Assembly (NCBI GenBank): GCA_050117475.1
Contig: JASFMR010000133.1
Coordinates: 1-5,604 of the forward strand
DNA: 5,604 nt
Direction: 5' to 3'
From: Fodinibius sp050117475
GTDB lineage: Bacteria; Bacteroidota; Rhodothermia; Balneolales; Balneolaceae
The stretch's first letter is position 1. Every line of letters starts with the position of its first letter. Below are positions 1-4,997 of this stretch, piece after piece. The notes beneath the pieces are model-generated. The model was not told the origin of the DNA. It ran no database searches and saw only the letters and a program-made list of their open reading frames with translations. Position numbers and translations under genes: made by a program.

Positions 1-606
1 GCGACGGCAGAAGCTTCCAGCAACTTGGCTCGTTATGACGGTATCCGGTACGGGCACCGCGCGAATATTGAAGAGGTGGAAAAAGAGCTCAGGATGGAAG
101 AGGAAGCCCTGGAAGAACAGATCAAGCTTGCCCAAGGCGATAAGAAGGTGAAATTGGCAGCGGAACTGGATAATATCGACTCATCGCTGATCAGGTTGTA
201 TAAAAAGAGCCGGACCGAAGGCTTCGGACCGGAGGTGAAACGCAGGATTATGCTGGGTACGTATGTATTGAGTGCGGGTTATTATGATGCCTATTATGCC
301 AAGGCTCAGAAGGTACGACGGCTCATAAAACAGGATTTTACCGAGGCTTTTGAGGATGTCGATGTGATTGTATCACCCACTGCTCCAACGACTGCTTTTA
401 AAATAGGGGCTAAAAGTGAAAATCCGCTGCAGATGTATCTGAATGATATTTATACGATCTCCGCTAATTTGGCGGGTATTTGTGGGATCAGTATTCCGGC
501 CGGGACTGATGCCGACGGATTGCCTTATGGTATCCAATTCATGGCCGATACCTTCGAGGAGGGTAAACTATTTAATGCAGCTCGTCTTGTCGAACAGCTG
601 GGCTAA
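1..606 (+). CDS. gatA: Asp-tRNA(Asn)/Glu-tRNA(Gln) amidotransferase subunit A, C-terminal part (5' truncated)
   Basis: This is the C-terminal 201 residues of GatA, the glutaminase/amidase subunit of the GatCAB complex. The complex turns Glu-tRNA(Gln) into Gln-tRNA(Gln), and in many species Asp-tRNA(Asn) into Asn-tRNA(Asn), in the cytoplasm. The reading frame is open from base 1, so the gene continues left. The family's ASSNLARYDG block followed by RYGHR is at residues 6-20. Further family blocks are EGFGPEVKRRIMLGTYVLSA (about 72-91), YYDAYYAKAQKVRR, the VSPTAPTTAFKIG block (about 124-136), GICGISIPAG and GLPYGIQFMA. The amidase-signature catalytic Lys/Ser/Ser residues lie in the missing N-terminal part. 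Residues 21-65 form an unusually long, highly charged helical stretch where I recall most GatA proteins having only about 7-12 residues. The stop is TAA, with a second TAA directly after it. The SDR gene begins 21 nt downstream, so gatA is probably part of the same transcript. Identity is very secure. Confidence 0.96.
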   Translation, partial: ATAEASSNLARYDGIRYGHRANIEEVEKELRMEEEALEEQIKLAQGDKKVKLAAELDNIDSSLIRLYKKSRTEGFGPEVKRRIMLGTYVLSAGYYDAYYAKAQKVRRLIKQDFTEAFEDVDVIVSPTAPTTAFKIGAKSENPLQMYLNDIYTISANLAGICGISIPAGTDADGLPYGIQFMADTFEEGKLFNAARLVEQLG

Positions 607-627
607 TAAAAATTCCATAATATCATT

Positions 628-1398
628 ATGCAAAACAGACTTGAGAGCAAATGGGCGCTCATAACGGGTGCTACTTCGGGAATAGGGAAAGCTGTTGCCG
701 AAATTTTTGCGAAATCGGGATGTAATTTGATTCTCACAGGGCGTCGTGAGAACAGGTTGGAAAGCCTGAAAAGACAGCTTGAGTCGAATGCTTCTGTTCG
801 GGTCGAAACAGCTTCTTTTGATGTTACCGACCGGGAAGCCTGTAGGGAGTTTGTGTCGGCGTTGGATCATGAGGTTGATATCCTGGTCAATAATGCCGGC
901 CTGGCACGAGGCGTTGATGCAGTGTATGATGCAGACCTGGATGACTGGGATACTATGATTGATACCAACATCAAGGGGTTGATTACTATGACACGGCTCA
1001 TTTCGCCGATGATGAAAAAGCGAAACAGCGGCCATATCATTAATATCAGTTCTTCCTCGGGACACGAAACGTACCCGGGTGGTTCGGTTTATTGCTCTAC
1101 GAAACATGCGGTCCGGGCATTCACAGAAGCTGCCAAAAAGGATTTGCACGGCACAAATGTACGGGTGGGCATGGTGTCTCCCGGACTCGTGGAAACGGAG
1201 TTCAGTAACGTGCGCTTTAAAGGAGATGATGAAAAGGCCGACGCGGTATATGAGGGAATAGAGCCCCTGGTCGGCGAAGATATTGCTGAAATTGTGCATT
1301 TTATGGCCAATCGCCCGCCGCATGTGAATATAATGGATACCATTGTCTATCCTGTCGCTCAATCTTCTTCAATGATGGTGTCCCGGGATAATGACTGA
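628..1398 (+). CDS. SDR family NAD(P)-dependent oxidoreductase, YdfG-like (3-hydroxy acid dehydrogenase type)
   Basis: This is a classical short-chain dehydrogenase of 256 residues, the normal length for the family, predicted cytoplasmic and soluble. The Rossmann glycine motif TGATSGIG is at residues 13-20. GRR at 38-40 puts two arginines after beta-2, which favours NADP(H) over NAD(H). NNAG is at 88-91. The catalytic tetrad is N114, S142, Y155 and K159 (YCSTK), and SPGLVETEFS is at 184-193. The C-terminal RPPHVNI...YPVAQS (229-246) matches E. coli YdfG, which oxidises L-allo-threonine, serine and 3-hydroxy acids. That makes a YdfG/serine 3-dehydrogenase type role likely, but substrate cannot be read from sequence. 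The ATG at 628 is chosen because the Rossmann strand starts directly after it; no convincing Shine-Dalgarno precedes it. It lies 21 nt after gatA, and its TGA stop overlaps the start of the next gene by 8 nt, suggesting translational coupling. Confidence 0.93.
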   Translation: MQNRLESKWALITGATSGIGKAVAEIFAKSGCNLILTGRRENRLESLKRQLESNASVRVETASFDVTDREACREFVSALDHEVDILVNNAGLARGVDAVYDADLDDWDTMIDTNIKGLITMTRLISPMMKKRNSGHIINISSSSGHETYPGGSVYCSTKHAVRAFTEAAKKDLHGTNVRVGMVSPGLVETEFSNVRFKGDDEKADAVYEGIEPLVGEDIAEIVHFMANRPPHVNIMDTIVYPVAQSSSMMVSRDND

Positions 1399-2377
1399 TT
1401 TTCGTTTTCTTATACCCGGTTTGCTACTGGCCTTCATTATTACTTCTTGCAGTTCAAACCAGGAATCCCATCTCCATTTTGAAGATCTGGGGCAGCCGGT
1501 TCCGGCTTTTGATGCCGATAGTGCCTACCATTTTGTGGCAAAGCAGGTATCCTTTGGTCCCAGGACGCCGGGGTCTGAAGCACATAAAAAGGCCAAAGAG
1601 TACGTTATCGATAAACTCAGGGGATATGCCGGGGATAGGAATGTGTTCTCCCAGGAATTTACGGTCGCGGGATATGATGTTGATACGCTCTCGTTAACCA
1701 ATATTATTGCGGCTTTTAACACCGGGAGCGGTGATCGGATTATGCTTTCTGCTCATTGGGATTCGCGTCCTCAGGCCGATCAGGATACCGTAGACGTGGA
1801 CAAGCCTATTTTAGGGGCCGATGACGGGGGAAGCGGGGTAGCGGTTTTGCTGGAATTGGCGCGCCTTTTTCGTGATAACCCGCCGCCTATAGGGGTAGAT
1901 ATCGTATTGTTTGACGGCGAGGATTATGGCAAAGAGGGGGATATGTCTAAATACTTCCTCGGATCTCGTTATTGGGCCGAAAATCCGCCGGTTAAGGGAT
2001 ATTCACCCCGCTTTGGAATCTTATTGGATATGGTCGGTGGAAATGCGGCCACTTTTCCCAAAGAACAAAATTCTATGAGGTATGCCCCGGCTTTGGTGAA
2101 TGAACTTTGGTCGATCGCCGATGAAAAAGGGTATGACAACCTTTTTGTCGATCAAAATGGGGCTAATATTTCTGATGATCATGTGGTCATAAACCAGGTG
2201 CTGGGTATCCCGACGATTGATATTGTTGCTCATGCCCCCGCCTTGAATGGAGCAAAATTCCCCCCGTATTGGCATACACACCGCGATAATATGGATATCA
2301 TCAGCAGGAATACCCTGGCCGCCACGGGAAGTGTTTTGGCTGAACTTGTTTATAATAGATTGGACCACAAACAGTAA
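1391..2377 (+). CDS. M28 family zinc metalloenzyme lipoprotein, glutaminyl-peptide cyclotransferase-like
   Basis: This 328-residue protein has a lipoprotein signal: short N-region with R5, hydrophobic core at 7-17, and lipobox ITSC with acylated C20. It should sit lipid-anchored in the cell envelope facing the periplasm. The M28 fold is complete, with probable zinc/catalytic residues H122 (SAHWDS), D145 (GADDGGSG), E177 as general base, D178 as metal ligand (FDGEDYG), D213 (LLDMVGG) and H295 (WHTHRDN). AHWDSRPxAD, FDGEDYG, FGILLDMVGG and PYWHTHxDxMD match the mammalian-like (type II) glutaminyl cyclases of Bacteroidota as I recall them, so N-terminal Gln to pyroglutamate conversion is likelier than aminopeptidase activity. 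Metal ligand D178 replaces the second Glu of the animal enzymes' EE pair, which I believe is normal in the bacterial group. The ATG overlaps the SDR stop by 8 nt; a weak GGGA sits only 2 nt before it. prmA follows after 26 nt. Fold and location are secure; the cyclase assignment is about 75% sure. Confidence 0.9.
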   Translation: MTDFRFLIPGLLLAFIITSCSSNQESHLHFEDLGQPVPAFDADSAYHFVAKQVSFGPRTPGSEAHKKAKEYVIDKLRGYAGDRNVFSQEFTVAGYDVDTLSLTNIIAAFNTGSGDRIMLSAHWDSRPQADQDTVDVDKPILGADDGGSGVAVLLELARLFRDNPPPIGVDIVLFDGEDYGKEGDMSKYFLGSRYWAENPPVKGYSPRFGILLDMVGGNAATFPKEQNSMRYAPALVNELWSIADEKGYDNLFVDQNGANISDDHVVINQVLGIPTIDIVAHAPALNGAKFPPYWHTHRDNMDIISRNTLAATGSVLAELVYNRLDHKQ

Positions 2378-2403
2378 TTCTACTTAAGTCCTCCGGATCC
2401 GAT

Positions 2404-3246
2404 ATGAAGTATATTAAACTGGTTATCGGCGTTGAAGACCAATACCAGGAAGCGCTCATTGCAGAGCTCTTCGACATGGATTTTGACGGTTTTGAGCAGC
2501 GGGAGGGACGCATTATAACCTACATAGCAAAGGAACGGTTTGGGATCGGTGACAGGGAGCGCATCGACCAACTGCTGGCGGCCTACCCGGGAAATAGTTT
2601 TATCGAATCGGAAGAAGTGGTGGCTGATCAAAATTGGAATGAGCAATGGGAAAATACGATTCAGGCACAGTCGATAGGCCGATTCTTTGTGAAACCGACC
2701 TGGTCGCGCGAGCAGGTTCCGGGCGATAAAATTCTATTGGAGATCGATCCTAAAATGTCTTTCGGGACCGGCTATCACGAGACGACCCGCCTGATGCTCC
2801 ATTTTCTGCCGGAGGTTATCTCTAAGGACGATAGCGTAATAGATGCAGGGACGGGCACGGGTATTTTAGCGATAGCCTCAATCAAGCTGGGTGCCAAATA
2901 TGTACTGGCTTTTGATATCGACGAATGGAGTATATCAAATACCGAAGAAAACATTTTATTGAATGACGTTTCCGACGTTATCACCGTAAAGAAGGGATCG
3001 ACGGAAGTGATCCCCAAAGGGGAAGAGGCGGATGTGGTACTGGCAAATATTGAACGAAATACAATCCTGGAGCTGCTCCCGGACTTTGAGAAGGCGCTTA
3101 AGGATAACGGGGACTTGGTCTTGTCGGGCTTGCTGGAATCCGACAAGCAAAAAGTGGTCGAGGCTTTGGAGCCTGCTTTCGAAATTGTAATGATCCGACA
3201 GGAAAATGAATGGATTGGGGTACACGCTCGGAAGAGGGAATCTTGA
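2404..3246 (+). CDS. prmA: Ribosomal protein L11 methyltransferase
   Basis: PrmA methylates ribosomal protein L11 (lysines and N-terminus in E. coli) using S-adenosylmethionine, in the cytoplasm. The 280-residue length fits the family. The N-terminal substrate-binding domain covers about 1-75, then the linker DQNWNEQWE (75-83). The family signature FGTGYHETTRLML (120-132) precedes the SAM-binding core: motif I DAGTGTG (147-153), the acidic post-motif FDIDEWS (170-176, with D171 expected to hold the ribose) and LANIERN (213-219), the family's NI motif near the active site. The C-terminus LSGLLESD...EWIGVHARK is typical. The start at 2404 gives the usual N-terminus (MKYIKL, first strand); only a weak GGA precedes it by 6 nt. 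The gene follows the M28 lipoprotein after 26 nt, and its TGA stop overlaps the start of the phosphatase gene. No defect is seen. Membership is very secure; methylation of L11 specifically is taken from the family. Confidence 0.95.
   Translation: MKYIKLVIGVEDQYQEALIAELFDMDFDGFEQREGRIITYIAKERFGIGDRERIDQLLAAYPGNSFIESEEVVADQNWNEQWENTIQAQSIGRFFVKPTWSREQVPGDKILLEIDPKMSFGTGYHETTRLMLHFLPEVISKDDSVIDAGTGTGILAIASIKLGAKYVLAFDIDEWSISNTEENILLNDVSDVITVKKGSTEVIPKGEEADVVLANIERNTILELLPDFEKALKDNGDLVLSGLLESDKQKVVEALEPAFEIVMIRQENEWIGVHARKRES
3234..3237 (+). promoter_or_regulatory. Shine-Dalgarno GAGG supporting the TTG start of the Ppx/GppA gene
   Basis: GAGG inside the end of prmA ends 5 nt before TTG at 3243. 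It is the best-placed ribosome-binding motif among the + strand genes here and decides the start against the ATG at 3210, which would add 11 residues (MDWGTRSEEGI) that are just prmA read in another frame. Confidence 0.6.
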
Positions 3247-4157
3247 AAGCCGCTATAGACATAGGAACCAATACGGTATTGCTGCTGGTGGGCCGCGTAT
3301 CGGATGGGCGTATAGAAATCCTGGAAGAGCAGCAGCGGGTGCCCCGGCTGGGTAAAGGGGTTGATGAGGCAAGAAATCTCCAACCGGAATCCATGGAACG
3401 GGTTATCCGGGCTCTTGATGAATATTGCAGTCTCCTCGATAGTAAGTATGGCTCGGTGGATGAAATTAGGGTTACAGCTACCAGCGCGGTCCGTGATGCG
3501 AATAACCGGATGGAGTTTTTAAGAAAGGTTAAAAGCAAAACCGGGATCAGGGTACGGGTTTTAAGTGGTTTTGAAGAGGCTCATTATACGTTTTTAGGGG
3601 CGCAGGGGGTATTGGATAAGGAGATGGTAAACCGGCAAAAGGTCGTTTTGGATATCGGTGGGGGAAGTACCGAGATGGCGTCGGGAAACCGCATGATCAG
3701 GGACCGTTATTCTTTTGATATGGGGTGTGTTCGTTTTACCGAGCGCTTTTTGCATGACGATCCGCCCGGTGACAGCCAGGTTCAGAAATGCCAAAAAGCG
3801 GTAGCGGACATGTTGAAGGAATATGAATTCAACTTTGTGGATGATTCCGTCCTTGTGGGCGTTGCCGGCACGGTCACCTCACTGGCTTTTATGGATAAGG
3901 GGTGTGAAAAATACGATAGTTCGGAGCTGAATGGCTATATCCTGTCATTGCAAAAAATAAGGAACTATATTGCCAGGTGTAAAGAGTGGCCTTCCCGAAA
4001 ACTGGTGGACAAATATCCGGCTGTCATGGAAGGGAGGGCGGATATCTTTTTAGCCGGTTTGCTTATCCTCGAAGGGGTCATGAAAAAATACGATTTTACC
4101 GAATTGATTACATCAACAGGGGGCATCCGGCATGGTGTTCTCATGGATGAGGGATAA
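3243..4157 (+). CDS. Ppx/GppA family phosphatase (short form, probable exopolyphosphatase)
   Basis: This is an ASKHA-fold phosphatase that cleaves terminal phosphates of polyphosphate and/or the 5' phosphate of pppGpp. With the TTG start it is 304 residues, the short two-domain form lacking the C-terminal HD extension of E. coli Ppx/GppA. Motifs from the TTG start are phosphate-1 AIDIGTNT (4-11), ATSAVRDA (79-86), SGFEEA (108-113, containing the probable catalytic Glu), phosphate-2 LDIGGGSTE (136-144), MGCVRFTE (160-167), GVAGTVTSLA (206-215) and STGGIRHGVL (291-300). TTG at 3243 is preferred to the in-frame ATG at 3210 for two reasons. Family members begin a few residues before AIDIGTNT, and GAGG at 3234-3237 is well spaced before TTG. 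This start overlaps the prmA stop as TTGA, suggesting coupled translation. Two in-phase and near-phase stops plus a short gap separate it from the convergent barrel gene. Whether it prefers polyphosphate or pppGpp cannot be told. Confidence 0.9.
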   Translation: MKAAIDIGTNTVLLLVGRVSDGRIEILEEQQRVPRLGKGVDEARNLQPESMERVIRALDEYCSLLDSKYGSVDEIRVTATSAVRDANNRMEFLRKVKSKTGIRVRVLSGFEEAHYTFLGAQGVLDKEMVNRQKVVLDIGGGSTEMASGNRMIRDRYSFDMGCVRFTERFLHDDPPGDSQVQKCQKAVADMLKEYEFNFVDDSVLVGVAGTVTSLAFMDKGCEKYDSSELNGYILSLQKIRNYIARCKEWPSRKLVDKYPAVMEGRADIFLAGLLILEGVMKKYDFTELITSTGGIRHGVLMDEG

Positions 4158-4158
4158 T

Positions 4159-4191
4159 AAAAAAGCGATATCCATCTATGACGGATACCGC
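4159..4191 (-). terminator. Rho-independent terminator of the minus-strand barrel gene
   Basis: On the minus strand the RNA reads GCGGUAUCC, a 9-nt loop, GGAUAUCGC, then U6 followed by AUUA. The 9-bp stem (4165-4173 with 4183-4191) is complete when one G-U wobble is allowed and can gain an A-U pair at its base. It starts 25 nt after the stop codon of the barrel gene. Read on the + strand the wobble becomes an A-C mismatch and there is no U run, so it serves the minus-strand transcript; the + operon shows no clear terminator of its own. Confidence 0.85.
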
Positions 4192-4216
4192 TCGAAGATC
4201 ATGCTTATAGGCAGTG

Positions 4217-4729
4217 TCAGAGTTTGACGGCAACGCCTACATTGAGCCATCCCCAATTATTTCCCAGTTCGGCATATGCGCCGACGTTATCTGAGAAATA
4301 GTAACGGCTGCCCAGGTGGAAGGTGCCGATGATACCGCTGCCAAAGGTGCCAACACCGTTATAGCTGAAGTTACGGTAGTAGATGCCGAGGCCTCCGTAA
4401 ATGTCTAAATGCTCATCTTCTACGTTTAACAGCTCATTAAGATGATAAGTGCCCCGTCCGCCCACATAAAAGATGGTCAGGCCGCTGCCGGATACAAAAC
4501 CAAAGTCACCCCCGATACCCAGGGTTCCGACTTCCAGGTTGGAAATTCCATATTCAAGCCCGCCACCCAGGGGTACTCCCAAACTTCCTGCCCAGTTGTA
4601 CGTACTTCCCAATCCTATACCGGCGTTTACTACCATGTCACCCTCTTGAAAAGCCTGGGCCTGAACGTGTGAATTAGAAACGAAAATGAATCCTAAAAAT
4701 AAGCAAAATGAGAGTATTAGCTTTTTCAT
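4217..4729 (-). CDS. Small outer-membrane beta-barrel protein with signal peptide
   Basis: This 170-residue protein has a Sec signal peptide: K2, K3, then a hydrophobic core LILSFCLFLGFIFV at 4-17. Signal peptidase I could cut after VQA (residue 24, leaving N-terminal Gln25) or after AQA (residue 26, leaving Phe27). The mature part of about 145 residues is rich in Gly, aromatic residues and alternating hydrophobic/polar stretches, such as VVNAGIGLGSTYNWAG, IFYVGGRGTYHL, DIYGGLGIYYRNFSY and HLGSRYYFSDNVGAYAELGNNWGW. That pattern and length suit an 8-stranded barrel of the OmpX/OmpA-barrel type. The barrel ends in VAVKL, so the last residue is Leu rather than the common Phe. No peptidoglycan-binding domain is present, and I cannot name a specific function. 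AGGG lies 4 nt before the ATG. It is monocistronic by appearance, convergent with the phosphatase gene and divergent from the sigma factor. Export and barrel class are well supported; the role is unknown. Confidence 0.87.
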   Translation of the reverse strand: MKKLILSFCLFLGFIFVSNSHVQAQAFQEGDMVVNAGIGLGSTYNWAGSLGVPLGGGLEYGISNLEVGTLGIGGDFGFVSGSGLTIFYVGGRGTYHLNELLNVEDEHLDIYGGLGIYYRNFSYNGVGTFGSGIIGTFHLGSRYYFSDNVGAYAELGNNWGWLNVGVAVKL

Positions 4730-4732
4730 AGT

Positions 4733-4737
4733 TCCCT
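4733..4737 (-). promoter_or_regulatory. Ribosome-binding site of the barrel gene
   Basis: On the minus strand AGGGA (AGGG core at 4734-4737) precedes the ATG at 4727-4729 with about 4 nt between. It supports this start, which also gives a proper signal peptide. Confidence 0.5.
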
Positions 4738-4757
4738 GTTATTTTTGTGTTTAGTTA

Positions 4758-4763
4758 TTTATA
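4758..4763 (-). promoter_or_regulatory. Possible -10 element (TATAAA) of the barrel gene
   Basis: TATAAA on the minus strand lies 28 nt before the start codon, leaving room for a short leader. No good -35 hexamer is found 16-18 nt further upstream (TTTACC is only 12 nt away), so this is only a candidate. Confidence 0.25.
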
Positions 4764-4789
4764 AGGTTGATGAATGGTAAATGAGACGG

Positions 4790-4809
4790 TTCGTCCCAGA
4801 TCCGACGAA
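4790..4809. repeat. Inverted repeat TTCGTC / GACGAA
   Basis: Perfect 6-bp arms (4790-4795 and 4804-4809) are separated by 8 nt. It lies about 60 nt upstream of the barrel gene start and just upstream of where a -35 box would fall, so it could be an operator. Six-bp arms can also arise by chance. Confidence 0.4.
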
Positions 4810-4880
4810 GTATCTTTTTCGGGATTACTTGTTGGTTACTGCATTCAATATTGTTTTTACCTTATTAATACGTGAAGGAA

Positions 4881-4903
4881 AAAAGATTCAGCTCAAATCT
4901 TTT
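4881..4903. repeat. Inverted repeat AAAAGATT / AATCTTTT
   Basis: Perfect 8-bp arms (4881-4888 and 4896-4903) flank a 7-nt spacer CAGCTCA. It lies about 90 nt before the sigma-factor start. Because the arms hold only one G-C pair it would be a poor RNA terminator; a protein-binding site or promoter-region dyad is more plausible. Function unknown. Confidence 0.5.
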
Positions 4904-4924
4904 CTGAAAATTTAGAATGGGAAT

Positions 4925-4937
4925 AAAGTGACACTTT
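4925..4937. repeat. Odd palindrome AAAGTG-A-CACTTT
   Basis: Perfect 6-bp arms surround a single central base at 4931. The spacer is too short for an RNA hairpin, so if meaningful it is a DNA site for a dimeric protein. Its right half overlaps a second, wider dyad, CTGAAA (4904-4909) with TTTCAG (4935-4940). Confidence 0.45.
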
Positions 4938-4945
4938 CAGTAAGT

Positions 4946-4956
4946 TTGAGCCTCAA
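4946..4956. repeat. Odd palindrome TTGAG-C-CTCAA
   Basis: Perfect 5-bp arms surround a central base at 4951, exactly 20 bp (about two helical turns) from the centre of the preceding palindrome, so both would face the same side of the DNA. The arm sequences differ, so they need not bind the same protein. Confidence 0.4.
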
Positions 4957-4971
4957 TTGAACCGAACGAAA

Positions 4972-4997
4972 ATGTTCCTCCATATTAACAGGAATGT
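4972..4997 (+). promoter_or_regulatory. Putative hairpin hiding the ribosome-binding site and start codon of the sigma-factor gene
   Basis: ATGTTCCT (4972-4979) can pair with AGGAATGT (4990-4997) around a 10-nt loop: five contiguous Watson-Crick pairs (UUCCU with AGGAA), two wobble pairs and a closing A-U. The right arm contains the AGGA motif and the ATG start, so pairing would block translation initiation. The stem is short and its stability was not computed. Confidence 0.35.

Larger units (their letters stand above)
4730..4993. other. Divergent intergenic region between the barrel and sigma-factor genes
   Basis: This 264-nt AT-rich stretch should hold promoters for both flanking genes. 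No protein-coding gene is supported in it. It contains four perfect inverted repeats (at 4790, 4881, 4925 and 4946) and a hairpin over the sigma-factor start. On the + strand I could not find a sigma-70-like or Bacteroidota-type (TTTG / TAnnTTTG) promoter that I would defend, nor a clear ECF-type GGAAC...CGTC autoregulatory promoter. Confidence 0.7.

Noticed and set aside
568..1362. 264-codon open frame on the minus strand, antisense to the SDR gene
   Set aside because: The + strand carries a full SDR with all motifs. The antisense protein is rich in His, Arg, Cys and Ile with no recognisable domain and is a codon-bias shadow.
2394..2401. Palindrome CGGATCCG just before prmA
   Set aside because: Eight bases including a common restriction-type hexamer, no spacer or partner site; expected by chance.
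2775..3383. 202-codon minus-strand open frame across prmA and the phosphatase gene
   Set aside because: Ser-rich low-complexity translation, antisense to two well-supported genes, no motif or ribosome-binding site.
4165..4191. The same hairpin as a terminator for the + strand operon
   Set aside because: On the + strand the stem has an A-C mismatch and is followed by UCGAAGAUC rather than a U run; it is a proper intrinsic terminator only for the minus strand.
4442..4672. 76-codon + strand open frame inside the barrel gene
   Set aside because: Antisense to a convincing signal-peptide-bearing barrel protein; no independent support.
4881..4903. Intrinsic terminator at the AAAAGATT/AATCTTTT dyad
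   Set aside because: The stem has one G-C pair and the T run is part of the stem, so termination is unlikely in either direction.
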